A DNA stretch of 31,029 nt, taken from NCBI GenBank assembly GCA_002378005.1, contig DFQY01000046.1, positions 1-31,029 of the forward strand. Direction: 5' to 3'. The translations under genes were made by a program, and so were the position numbers. The stretch comes from Flavobacteriales bacterium UBA3477 (GTDB taxonomy: Bacteria; Bacteroidota; Bacteroidia; Flavobacteriales; Schleiferiaceae). Shown here one piece after another: positions 22,425-30,199 of the stretch (its first letter is position 1; every line of letters begins with the position of its first letter). The notes under the pieces are model-generated. The model made no database searches. It was given only the letters and a program-made list of their open reading frames with translations, and was not told the origin of the DNA.

Positions 22425-22752
22425 GGCTTATAATATTGGATCTACTCCATTCATTAAATATATAAAGTATACACTTTCTATTAATGAAGTAAGTAGTATA
22501 GAGTATTTACTCAAATGAATTGTCGAAGGAACATTTAGCGAAACTATATAGAATTGAATCCACATATTTTTGTGTGCAATGGATATGTAAAGGAATTGGG
22601 TCTCTTTTCTCTCGCGGTGGAAAAGCTTGACACTAACAAGCTTTGAAGCGCCTTCAGCGCTTATGGTCTTTTTTCATGCCTATGCACTTTTTGCAAGCAC
22701 AAGTGCAGGCACAAAAAAAGCCCTGATGCTATGCATCAAGGCGTTTTTGTTG
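22425..22752. other. 328-base gene-free spacer with a cluster of stem-loops
   Basis: No coding frame of interest is visible. The first half (22425-22560) is AT-rich. The second half holds successive inverted repeats. AAAGCTTG/CAAGCTTT (22622-22644) is 8 bp. AAGCGC/GCGCTT (22646-22662) is followed by TCTTTTTTC. TGCACTT/AAGTGCA (22683-22707) comes next. Last is the tRNA terminator hairpin (22720-22742). The density of perfect stems suggests a structured RNA or several stacked terminators. Confidence 0.5.
22713..22742 (-). terminator. Terminator of the tRNA-Met transcript
   Basis: Ten-bp stem (GCCTTGATGC / GCATCAGGGC, one T-G pair, 3-nt loop) followed on the minus strand by seven T. It starts 10 bases after the tRNA 3' end. 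On the plus strand GTTTTTG follows the same stem, so it may also stop plus-strand transcripts. Confidence 0.85.
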
Positions 22753-22826
22753 TAGCGAGAGAGAGACTTGAACTCTCGGCCTCCGGGTTATGAATCCGAC
22801 GCTCTAACCAGCTGAGCTACCTCGCC
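22753..22826 (-). tRNA. tRNA-Met (anticodon CAT)
   Basis: 74-nt cloverleaf on the minus strand: acceptor GGCGAGG with TCTCGCT, D arm TAGCTCAGCTGGTTAGAGC, anticodon stem around GGATTCATAACCC with CAT as the anticodon, T arm GAGAGTTCAAGTCTCTC, discriminator A. CCA is not encoded. It is elongator-like (A-box TAGCTCAG; no initiator GGG/CCC anticodon stem). A tRNA-Ile with modified CAT anticodon is the alternative, and sequence alone cannot settle it. Confidence 0.9.
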
Positions 22827-22936
22827 ATTTCATGGGGTGCAAATATAAACACCGCCAACATATTTGAAAGTCTTTTTTTAGATTTTAAAAACAAGAAGGT
22901 GGTAGATGAGTTATAGGTTAAAGCACGTTGTATTCC

Positions 22937-23056
22937 ATGGAAACCTTGATTTACATTTTGACCTTCGGCTTTCTTGCCACAACGCTTATCACTTTTCGCG
23001 TGATTGACGCACTGGCAAAGGAATTGGCCGAATTAAAAAAGAAACTCAATCAATAA
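22937..23056 (+). CDS. 39-residue small membrane protein
   Basis: ATG to TAA encodes one hydrophobic helix (residues 4-20, LIYILTFGFLATTLITF) and then a charged amphipathic tail rich in Lys and Glu (DALAKELAELKKKLNQ). The layout is typical of single-pass small proteins that attach to larger membrane complexes. Third positions use C and G as in neighbouring real genes, and a hairpin plus T-run follows at once. It stands alone between the tRNA and a convergent lipoprotein gene. Family not recognised. No strong promoter is seen; TAGATTTT at about 22876 is the nearest -7-like sequence. Short length means chance cannot be excluded. Confidence 0.6.
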   Translation: METLIYILTFGFLATTLITFRVIDALAKELAELKKKLNQ

Positions 23057-23083
23057 AAAAGCCGGCAGATGCGGGCTTTTTTT
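23055..23083. terminator. Bidirectional terminator between the small membrane protein and a lipoprotein gene
   Basis: AGCCGGC / GCGGGCT (7 bp with one central mismatch, AGAT loop), with six A before and seven T after, so it has T-runs on both strands. It overlaps the stop codons on both sides. Confidence 0.8.
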
Positions 23084-23498
23084 ATCTCGTCATTTGTAGT
23101 TCATACAACCAGTAAAAGCTATTGCCCGTATTGGGGTCGTAGTCGTAATGGTTGTATTGCAGATACATAGAATCCTCCTCTGCATTAATGTGCCAATTCA
23201 CACATGGTTCCCAGTTCATAAAGAATTGGTCCGTGGACCAAGAATACCCCCAATACTGGTACATATGATCGTTCAGTGCATTTTCATTAATGGTGAATTG
23301 CCCGTCCTTAAACAAGGTACATGTAGTGGTGTAATCTTCATCTGCAGCCGCTAATTGACCAACGGCCCCATGCTCACGATGTACCTCAATGTTCCATCCG
23401 GTGCGGTAGAAACGCTCGGTATTGGTGTTTGTCGGCTCCTGCGGCTCGCATGAAAGCAATATTATTGCTGCTAAAGTGAAGAAAAATATTTGTTTCAC
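23082..23498 (-). CDS. Small lipoprotein, unknown function
   Basis: 138 residues from a GTG at 23498: short basic n-region, hydrophobic helix and lipobox ILLSC (Cys17). The mature region is rich in Tyr, Trp and Asp/Asn (FYRTGWNIEVHREHG, TCTLFKDGQFTINENA, SMYLQYNHYDYD, FYWLYELQMTR) with a lipocalin-like or beta-sandwich pattern. No family recognised. An ATG 11 codons upstream (23531) is in frame but overlaps both the PAP2 stop and a TAAATTTG -7 element (23520-23527), so the GTG start is preferred. It follows the PAP2 gene by 26 bases. Confidence 0.72.
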   Translation of the reverse strand: MKQIFFFTLAAIILLSCEPQEPTNTNTERFYRTGWNIEVHREHGAVGQLAAADEDYTTTCTLFKDGQFTINENALNDHMYQYWGYSWSTDQFFMNWEPCVNWHINAEEDSMYLQYNHYDYDPNTGNSFYWLYELQMTR

Positions 23499-23519
23499 AA
23501 GTTGTGGTTTGAGTGCGTT

Positions 23520-23527
23520 CAAATTTA
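23520..23527 (-). promoter_or_regulatory. Candidate -7 element for the small lipoprotein gene
   Basis: TAAATTTG on the minus strand is an exact TAnnTTTG and lies 21 bases before the GTG start at 23498. A -33 TTTG at 19 bp is not evident. It overlaps the last codon of the upstream PAP2 gene. Confidence 0.45.
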
Positions 23528-24487
23528 CCACGAAACAGCAAATTTTGGGCCAATTACCCCAAAGGTTTGTCCTAAAGTTACATCACTCTTCCATCGCTTG
23601 GTTTTTGAGCGTGTACTCTTGGAATTTGCTCGCGCTTCATGATAGTTCTCATAGACCACCTTGCCTATGAATTCTCCTATGACTATTCCGGCGACTACTT
23701 CACTAACCCAGTGATTATGACCTTCCATATTGTAACACCATAAAATGGTAACTACGGTATGTGGTATCCAATAATTATCAAATACCCTGCTCGTTACACT
23801 AGCCATCGCATAATACATGGTTGCATGGTATGAAGGAAAACCCGTGCCATATGCTTTGGAACCGAGAATATTCAAATGCCAGTTGAAGAAATCGTAAGGA
23901 CTTTCAACGAAAGGAAAAGAACTTTCCCTTGAATTACCTCCATATTCCCCTAAGGGTCGCTGTGGTCTATGCCTTCCTAAAACACTCTTTAGGACAAGAT
24001 GCGAAACGATGTATGATTCAATAACTGCCTTAGTCGTCAAAATCCCAGCTTCCTGAAGTTTTTCATTCCCAATTATTAATCCTGCAGCATACATAGAAGC
24101 AAAACCAAAATATAAATATCCATCCTCTCCTCTTGTAGCAGACCTAAGAAAGGAGGTTTGATTTACAATTGGCGGAAAAGAAAGATAGGGATTGACGTAC
24201 CGATCCAACGGCTCAATATTCTCCTGAAAGTACTTGGTCGTTTGGTAGTCAGTAGCGATTAGCGCAAACAGCTTTACTGCATTTGCCGTGAGGTTGGGAT
24301 TGTTCAAGGGGCGTTGGATAATCGCCTTTGCATCATCATCGATGGTTGTGATAGTGTTGCGAATGATCCCTAAACGGGTCTCCTTAATAGTTCTATCAGG
24401 CTCAAATTGAATTTGAGCGCTCAAGGTTATGGTAAAAAAGAACGCCGCGGCCAACCAGCCGCGGCGCTTCAATGATTTTATTGTCAT
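23525..24487 (-). CDS. PAP2-superfamily protein with signal peptide, variant motifs
   Basis: 320 residues. A clear signal peptide (basic KSLKRRG, hydrophobic core, cleavage after LSAQ) exports it. Motif 1 is normal (KSVLGRHRP). Motif 2 is GFPSYHAT, where the usual PSGH Gly is Tyr. In place of SRxxxxxHxxxD the third motif is CYNMEGHNHWVSEV, with Glu at the usual Asp position. It belongs to the Bacteroidota exported PAP2 group, which lack the full six-helix core; phosphatase activity is plausible but the variants make it uncertain. It follows glyA by 31 bases, and a terminator-like hairpin lies within its first codons. Confidence 0.85.
   Translation of the reverse strand: MTIKSLKRRGWLAAAFFFTITLSAQIQFEPDRTIKETRLGIIRNTITTIDDDAKAIIQRPLNNPNLTANAVKLFALIATDYQTTKYFQENIEPLDRYVNPYLSFPPIVNQTSFLRSATRGEDGYLYFGFASMYAAGLIIGNEKLQEAGILTTKAVIESYIVSHLVLKSVLGRHRPQRPLGEYGGNSRESSFPFVESPYDFFNWHLNILGSKAYGTGFPSYHATMYYAMASVTSRVFDNYWIPHTVVTILWCYNMEGHNHWVSEVVAGIVIGEFIGKVVYENYHEARANSKSTRSKTKRWKSDVTLGQTFGVIGPKFAVSW
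24434..24466 (-). terminator. Terminator-like hairpin inside the PAP2 signal-peptide codons
   Basis: Minus strand: CGCCGCGGC / GCCGCGGCG, a perfect 9-bp all-GC stem with a 6-nt loop, followed at once by TTCTTTTTT. It has every mark of an intrinsic terminator for the glyA transcript, yet it lies 21-53 bases into the downstream PAP2 coding sequence (codons for RRGWLAAAFFF). It may attenuate PAP2 expression. Confidence 0.7.
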
Positions 24488-24518
24488 TCGAAATAGGCGT
24501 GGTTCACTCCAAATTTCG

Positions 24519-25793
24519 TTATTCCCAAGTAAACAATGGGCGGTCTTGCATCATTTTTACTACTGCATCCCCCACTTCATTGATGTGGCTGTCCGAGTCG
24601 ATGTTCATTACTACGCGATCGATTAGATCTGCAATAGTATCCATATCTCCTTCTTTCAAACCGCGAGTGGTGATTGCAGGTGCTCCCAAACGAATACCAG
24701 AAGTCGTAAATGGACTCTTGTCGTCGAACGGTACCATATTTTTGTTCGCAGTAATGTGGGCGCGTACGAGCGCTTGTTCCGTAGCCTTACCAGTCACCCC
24801 TTTATTACGCAGGTCAATCAACATCAAGTGGTTATCTGTACCTCCTGAAATAATATCATACCCTCGATCTACGAATGCTTTGGCCATCGCTGCAGCGTTT
24901 TTCTTTACTTGTAATTGGTAATGGAAAAACTCATCCGTCAACGCTTCACCATAGGCCACCGCTTTCGCGGCAATCACATGCTCAAGCGGCCCACCCTGAA
25001 TACCCGGGAAAATTGCCATATCAAGCACATTACTCATCATCTTAATTTCTCCCTTAGGCGTAGTTTCACCCCATGGGTTAGGAAAATCCTCTCCCATCAT
25101 AATCATACCACCACGAGGACCACGAAGCGTTTTATGCGTGGTTGTCGTAACAATGTGACAATGCGGCATTGGATCGTTCAAGATGCCCTTGGCAATCATA
25201 CCGGAAGGGTGAGAAATATCTGCCAATAGAATCGCACCTACTTCATCAGCGATTTCACGGAAACGAGCAAAGTCAATATCACGGCTGTATGCAGAAGCAC
25301 CAGCAATAATCATTTTCGGTTTACACTCTTTGGCCTTCGCCTCGATAGCATCATAATTCAACAACCCGGTTTCCTTCTCAACACCATAGAATTCAGCGTT
25401 ATATGTTTTTCCTGAGAAGTTAACTGGAGAACCGTGTGTTAGGTGACCGCCGTGGCTCAAATCGAAACCTAGCACAGTATCACCCGGCTTCATAACCGCA
25501 AGGTAAACAGCAGCATTAGCTTGAGATCCTGAGTGTGGCTGCACGTTTACATAAGCCGCACCATAGAGTTCTTTGGCACGGTCACGTGCTAAATCCTCAA
25601 CGAGGTCAACCACCTCACAACCGCCGTAGTAGCGTTTACCAGGATATCCTTCTGCGTATTTGTTGGTTAATACTGAACCCTGCGCTTCCATAACTTGAGG
25701 AGAAGCGAAGTTTTCAGAGGCAATAAGTTCTATGCCTTTGATTTGGCGTTTATGTTCCTTGGCAATTAGGTCAAAGATGACTGTGTCTCTCAT
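24519..25793 (-). CDS. glyA: Serine hydroxymethyltransferase
   Basis: 424 residues. PLP enzyme that interconverts serine and glycine while charging tetrahydrofolate with a one-carbon unit. Signature blocks: ELIASENFASPQVMEAQGS, NKYAEGYPGKRYYGGCE, NVQPHSGSQANAAVY, LSHGGHLTHG and the PLP-lysine site TTTTHKTLRGPRGG with Lys221. Full length. The ATG at 25793 (MRDTVIFDLI) is chosen over a TTG two codons upstream. A TACTTTTG -7 element (25820-25813) lies 19 bases upstream. Nearest downstream terminator-like structure is inside the PAP2 gene. Confidence 0.98.
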   Translation of the reverse strand: MRDTVIFDLIAKEHKRQIKGIELIASENFASPQVMEAQGSVLTNKYAEGYPGKRYYGGCEVVDLVEDLARDRAKELYGAAYVNVQPHSGSQANAAVYLAVMKPGDTVLGFDLSHGGHLTHGSPVNFSGKTYNAEFYGVEKETGLLNYDAIEAKAKECKPKMIIAGASAYSRDIDFARFREIADEVGAILLADISHPSGMIAKGILNDPMPHCHIVTTTTHKTLRGPRGGMIMMGEDFPNPWGETTPKGEIKMMSNVLDMAIFPGIQGGPLEHVIAAKAVAYGEALTDEFFHYQLQVKKNAAAMAKAFVDRGYDIISGGTDNHLMLIDLRNKGVTGKATEQALVRAHITANKNMVPFDDKSPFTTSGIRLGAPAITTRGLKEGDMDTIADLIDRVVMNIDSDSHINEVGDAVVKMMQDRPLFTWE

Positions 25794-25812
25794 GATCAAA
25801 AATGGTAAGTCA

Positions 25813-25820
25813 CAAAAGTA
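25813..25820 (-). promoter_or_regulatory. Candidate -7 element for glyA
   Basis: TACTTTTG on the minus strand matches TAnnTTTG and lies 19 bases before the glyA ATG, in the 66-base spacer after the peroxidase gene. No clear -33 box is seen. Confidence 0.45.
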
Positions 25821-25859
25821 CTATGCCCTTGTGGATTTCCCATCATGAGTTTTTCACAC

Positions 25860-27044
25860 TTAGAAAGGATTCGACCAACGTGAATCCGTATACACGTTCG
25901 AGCCCGTCAAAGTTTTCACAAATGCTTCTAAAGCCTCGCGTTCATTGGCGGTGAGCTCTAGCTGAAGTCTGTTTGGGCCACGACGAAGACGAAGATCTAA
26001 GGTGTTGTTATTCACATCGGGAATGACGTCATTATAGTGTTCAATGACCGTTTGGAACTCAATAAAATCACCGGTATGCATCATAGGTCCATTTGGTTGA
26101 CCATTCGGTCCTATTACATCCCGCAAAGATGGAGAACGAGTGTTGGTAAAGTCTGCGCTTGCTGGATCACCCGCTACGTGATCAACACCATTATTACCCG
26201 AATTTGGATCGATATCAAACTCTGGTGGTTGGTGACACCCTGCGCATCCTGCTCCTCCACCCGTACGAATACCGTTGATATCAACGTTTGGCGGCGCTAG
26301 GAATAACGCTTTGCCTTGATTTTCTTGTGAAGTGAAGTTTTGAAAGGGTTGATTCAACGCCGCAATTGTGGTGAAACCATCGTCGAATTTTGCATCAAAA
26401 CTCTCAATAGAATTGACAAAATCAGTCAAGGCTAAGCCCATTTTCCCGAGTGTCACAGTACTGTCGCCATCAAAAGCCCAGGCAAACAACTCCCGGTAGT
26501 AATCCGTGTTTTGTAATCTGTCCACCAAGACGCTAACTCCAGGCTGGCCGTTGGTACCGCTAAATCCCATTTCGATGTGATCCTGAATAGGCTGTACCAC
26601 CTGATCTTGAAGATCTGCGGCACGTTCGTCCCAGAACATATGCTGTTCAATGGCAAACCTGTTATTGACTAAACGCATGCTATGGCGACCGGTTACACCA
26701 CCATTGAGCCCAACACTGCGCTGTGCCGTATCTGAGAATGCGAATTGCTGTTGGTGGCAAGAACCGCAAGCTATGGTTTGATTATCGCTCAATGCCCTGT
26801 CGTAAAAGAGCACCCGGCCAACAGTAGCCTTCTTATCCTCAATGGTGATCCCTCCTCTATTGTCTTTTTGAATGTACCCAGGCGCCTGACTCGCATAAGA
26901 ATACGGAGGTTCCACAGGCACACTTGTCCCAAAAACCGCATGGACAGCCTCAAAAGGCTCAGCCGGTGTAGGATTGTTTTTACCACAAGAGGTGGCTAAC
27001 AACGCTCCGACGGCGACTACAATAAAAATCGGGGTACTTTTCAT
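25860..27044 (-). CDS. Di-haem cytochrome c peroxidase (MauG/CcpA family) lipoprotein
   Basis: 394 residues. Lipobox LLATSC (Cys20) anchors it outside the cytoplasm. Two c-type haem sites are visible: CGSCH (residues 93-97) and CAGCH (267-271). The conserved segments GRVLFYDRALSDNQTIACGSCH, GRHSMRLVNNRF, FWDERAADLQDQ and TRSPSLRDVIGPNGQPNGPMMH, with a late catalytic-loop pattern, fit bacterial di-haem peroxidases. These reduce hydrogen peroxide with electrons from small cytochromes, although MauG-like members oxidise other substrates. Full length, lying between DPP11 (38 bases upstream) and glyA. Confidence 0.93.
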   Translation of the reverse strand: MKSTPIFIVVAVGALLATSCGKNNPTPAEPFEAVHAVFGTSVPVEPPYSYASQAPGYIQKDNRGGITIEDKKATVGRVLFYDRALSDNQTIACGSCHQQQFAFSDTAQRSVGLNGGVTGRHSMRLVNNRFAIEQHMFWDERAADLQDQVVQPIQDHIEMGFSGTNGQPGVSVLVDRLQNTDYYRELFAWAFDGDSTVTLGKMGLALTDFVNSIESFDAKFDDGFTTIAALNQPFQNFTSQENQGKALFLAPPNVDINGIRTGGGAGCAGCHQPPEFDIDPNSGNNGVDHVAGDPASADFTNTRSPSLRDVIGPNGQPNGPMMHTGDFIEFQTVIEHYNDVIPDVNNNTLDLRLRRGPNRLQLELTANEREALEAFVKTLTGSNVYTDSRWSNPF

Positions 27045-27082
27045 AGGCTATATCTACTATGACACCTTTGAATTCAAAAGGT

Positions 27083-29083
27083 TTAAAGCGCTATCAAATC
27101 CATTTCTTCAATCAACCACTGCTGTCCCGCGAACTTATCTATGATAAACAATACATATCGGCTATCAACCATGATATTGCGGCAGATGTTCGCGTCAAAA
27201 TTGACATCGCTCATGGTGCCCTCCCAAATACGATCAAAATTTAATCCAATAAGTTCACCTCGGCCATTTAATACAGGAGAACCACTGTTTCCACCTGTGG
27301 TGTGATTCGAAGCGATATTACACACAGGAAGCTTGCCGTTTTCTGAATATTGGCCATAGTCCTTGTTGTCGTATAACTCAATAAGTTTGGCCGGCATGTC
27401 AAACTCGTAATCACCAGGCTTGTATTTCGCCATCGCTCCGTCGAGATACGTAGTTGTTCCATACGACACGGCATCTCGAGGGCTTACTCCTTCTAGCTTT
27501 CCGTAGGTCACACGCAGCGTGCTATTCGCATCAGGGTAAAAGTTGCGCTCAGGAAACACTTCCATCAATGCCCGCATGTATTCGGCCGATAGTTCGGTCG
27601 CCTTCTGCAACAACGCGTTATCAGGAGATACTGCATAAAACGCTTGGAATGCTGCTGTATTGAAGCTATTTGCCGCTGGAGCGACTGTTTCAAGATCGAT
27701 AGGCTCATCTTTTGTGGCCAATTCTACCAGCGCATCAATCTCATCATGAACTGTGCTTACAAACGTGGCTTCGTCCATGTGCCCAAGCAGGTCTAGGAAG
27801 GTTTCCAAGGCCATGGAAAGCATCGCTGCTGTGGTTTTTTCACTTACCGTACGGCTGTAGTTCTGATGGAAGTCAACCAAGTCCACGTCCATATCAGCGT
27901 CGGATTTTGCGCGTTGTAGCTTGCTCATCAATGAGAACCACTCCATTCCGTAATAGATGGTTTCGATGAACTCGTTGCGCTTTAATTGGCCTTCCGAAAT
28001 CTGCGTGTTGTTCACTGCGATTTCATTCAACAAGCCACTATATTTGTCCCAAAGATTGGCATCTGCGGCTATGCGGGCCGTGAATTCAGCCTCGAGCTTG
28101 CGTTTCCGGTCAAGGCCTTTGGAAAATTGGACCCCTTCAATCTGACCGATCCACTTTTTCCAACCGTTGGCAATGCGGGCGTATTTTGAAGCATATTTAA
28201 GTTGCACCTCTGCATCTGCACGCATTTCAGCATCCATGATGGATAAAAGAACATCGCGGATTTCTACGCGACGGGCGTTTTCTACATTGACCAATTGGTC
28301 CATTTCAACCGCCGTTAAATATTCTTGAGTGCGACCGGGGTAACCGAACACCATGGTGAATTCTCCTGGGGTACGCGGTGCGATATTTACTTTCAAGTGT
28401 TGTGCTGGTGTAAAGGCATTTCCGCTCTCGTCGTATACTCGGAACAGACTGAAATCCCCTGTGTGGCGTGGGAATACCCAGTTGTCAGTATCCGCGCCGA
28501 ACTTACCGATAGAGCTCGGGGGCGCACCTACCAAGCGTACATCGTTGTATCTGATGGTGGCCAACAAGAAGAATTGGTTGTTATTGAAAAATGGAACCAC
28601 CTTGTAAGAGAGGTTTGGGTTGTCCAATTCTTTGGCTTCAATCAAGGCAGCCTCTATTTCTTTGAATTTATCGCCAGAATTCACCAAGGAATTGGTCACA
28701 TCTTCCATGTAGACCAATTGCTCAACGAACAACCCTGGGTTTTTCAACTCCTCGTCCATGGAACGCGCCCAAAAGCCGTCTTTGAGGTAGTTGTGCTCCA
28801 TCGAGCTTTGCTTTTGGATCTGGCCGTAGCCGCAGTGGTGGTTGGTCAAGACCAATCCTTTTGCAGAAATGAACTCCCCAGTACAAAAACCACCAAAACT
28901 CACGATGGCATCTTTCAAGGAGCTGTGGTTTACACTGTAAATGTCCTCGGCACTGAGCTCGCAGCCCATGGCTTGCATTTCTGCGATGTTGTTATTTAGG
29001 AGCATTGGGATCCACATGCCCTCCTTGGCGGATGATTGGACACTAAAAACCAAGATTGTGATTAGGGTAACGATTTTCTTCAT
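27083..29083 (-). CDS. S46 dipeptidyl-peptidase, DPP11-like (acidic P1 specificity predicted)
   Basis: 666 residues with a signal peptide (residues 1-19). Chymotrypsin-fold catalytic residues: His in LTNHHCGYG (82/83), Asp in FPRHTGDFSLFRVY and Ser600 in TGGNSGSPV. In this family one residue 18 positions after the Ser sets P1 preference: Gly gives DPP7 (hydrophobic), Arg gives DPP11 (Asp/Glu). Here it is Arg618 (GLNFDRIWEGTMSD), so DPP11-type specificity is predicted. The enzyme removes dipeptides from peptides in the periplasm, feeding amino-acid use. Divergent from the TlpA-like gene across 42 bases. Confidence 0.93.
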   Translation of the reverse strand: MKKIVTLITILVFSVQSSAKEGMWIPMLLNNNIAEMQAMGCELSAEDIYSVNHSSLKDAIVSFGGFCTGEFISAKGLVLTNHHCGYGQIQKQSSMEHNYLKDGFWARSMDEELKNPGLFVEQLVYMEDVTNSLVNSGDKFKEIEAALIEAKELDNPNLSYKVVPFFNNNQFFLLATIRYNDVRLVGAPPSSIGKFGADTDNWVFPRHTGDFSLFRVYDESGNAFTPAQHLKVNIAPRTPGEFTMVFGYPGRTQEYLTAVEMDQLVNVENARRVEIRDVLLSIMDAEMRADAEVQLKYASKYARIANGWKKWIGQIEGVQFSKGLDRKRKLEAEFTARIAADANLWDKYSGLLNEIAVNNTQISEGQLKRNEFIETIYYGMEWFSLMSKLQRAKSDADMDVDLVDFHQNYSRTVSEKTTAAMLSMALETFLDLLGHMDEATFVSTVHDEIDALVELATKDEPIDLETVAPAANSFNTAAFQAFYAVSPDNALLQKATELSAEYMRALMEVFPERNFYPDANSTLRVTYGKLEGVSPRDAVSYGTTTYLDGAMAKYKPGDYEFDMPAKLIELYDNKDYGQYSENGKLPVCNIASNHTTGGNSGSPVLNGRGELIGLNFDRIWEGTMSDVNFDANICRNIMVDSRYVLFIIDKFAGQQWLIEEMDLIAL

Positions 29084-29125
29084 CTCTTCTATGTAATTTG
29101 CGGAGTGTAAACTTAATCATTAGCA

Positions 29126-30199
29126 ATGAAGAAATTTTTCCTGGCAGCGGTAAGTGCTGCTTTTTTGGCCGCTTGTTCGGCTCCTGAAGGAACATTTAAC
29201 CTTTCCATAGACATACCAGAGGCCGGGAACAGCCCTGTGCGCATCTCTTTAGAAGATAACCAAATCCTTTTCGAAGGTGAACTAAATGGCGGAAGTCTCG
29301 ATGTAAACGTAGACGATATCCTGCCGCAACATGTAATGGTGCAAATAGAGCAACTCGGCGCACCTGGCATGTACTTCCACGAAGGTACAGATGTAAGCAT
29401 CGCATTCGATTCTATCGTAGGATACAACATCACAGCAGGTGCCTTCCAAGATTGTGTGACCGTTTTCAACCAACGCGGCGAGATCTTTAACAACACCATG
29501 GGTATGTTGGAGATCAAATTCCGCGATGCCATGACGTTGAACGATACAGCGGCACAAGAACAGATCCGTGCGGAAGCGATGAACCTCATCGCTAGCCAAT
29601 CTAAATCTGTAGTGAAGTTCGCGAAGAACAACAACTTACTAGGTGCAGCCATCATCTTAAGTCAAGCTACCTCAGATATCACCTACGAGGATTTCGTCCA
29701 AGTACGCGACCAAATCTCTGAAGAATACCACGCGTGTCCAGATTACGAAAAACTGCAAGCGAAAATCCAAGAACTCGAGCGTTCCCAAGTAGGCGCGAAC
29801 TTCCAAGACTTCACTCAAGCCACCCCAGAAGGTGAGCTATTGAGCATCTTGAGCATCGAAGGCACCTATGTTTTGGTAGATTTCTGGGCTTCATGGTGTG
29901 GTCCTTGTCGCGCCGCCAACCCAGCATTGGTAGCCGCTTACAATGCTTACCACGACAAAGGATTCAACATTGTCGGCATTAGCTTGGACCAGGATGCTGA
30001 GAAGTGGAAAGCCGGTATCGAAGCAGATGGATTGCCTTGGCCACAAGTCAGCGACTTGAACTTCTGGAAAAATGAAATTGCCGTGTACTACGGGATTCAA
30101 TACATTCCACAAAACATCCTTTTGGACGATAATGGCGTGATCGTAGGAAAGAACCTATCGTCAGAGGAGTTGAATGCCTTCTTGATGAATAATCTTTAA
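29126..30199 (+). CDS. TlpA-like lipoprotein thioredoxin with DUF4369-type N-terminus
   Basis: 357 residues. Lipobox FLAAC (Cys17) exports and anchors it. Residues 22-110 are beta-rich and match the DUF4369-like N-terminal domain; 120-220 is helical. The C-terminal thioredoxin domain has VDFWASWCGPCRAANP (Cys258, Cys261) and the cis-Pro loop IQYIPQNILLDDNG. It should act as a periplasmic thiol-disulfide reductase for exported cysteine proteins such as c-type cytochromes; the di-haem peroxidase nearby is a possible client (inference). TAATTTG (29093-29099), close to a -7 element, lies in the divergent spacer. Its 3' end overlaps the next gene by 4 bases. Confidence 0.93.
   Translation: MKKFFLAAVSAAFLAACSAPEGTFNLSIDIPEAGNSPVRISLEDNQILFEGELNGGSLDVNVDDILPQHVMVQIEQLGAPGMYFHEGTDVSIAFDSIVGYNITAGAFQDCVTVFNQRGEIFNNTMGMLEIKFRDAMTLNDTAAQEQIRAEAMNLIASQSKSVVKFAKNNNLLGAAIILSQATSDITYEDFVQVRDQISEEYHACPDYEKLQAKIQELERSQVGANFQDFTQATPEGELLSILSIEGTYVLVDFWASWCGPCRAANPALVAAYNAYHDKGFNIVGISLDQDAEKWKAGIEADGLPWPQVSDLNFWKNEIAVYYGIQYIPQNILLDDNGVIVGKNLSSEELNAFLMNNL

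Noticed and set aside
22601..22620. CTCTCGC resembling the tRNA-Met 3' end, as a possible attachment-site copy
   Set aside because: Only about 7 bases match and no integrase is present; too short to call an att site.
28325..28999. Long open frame (224 codons) antisense to the DPP11 gene
   Set aside because: The opposite strand encodes the complete S46 peptidase with catalytic motifs; the antisense frame has no recognisable domain or start context.
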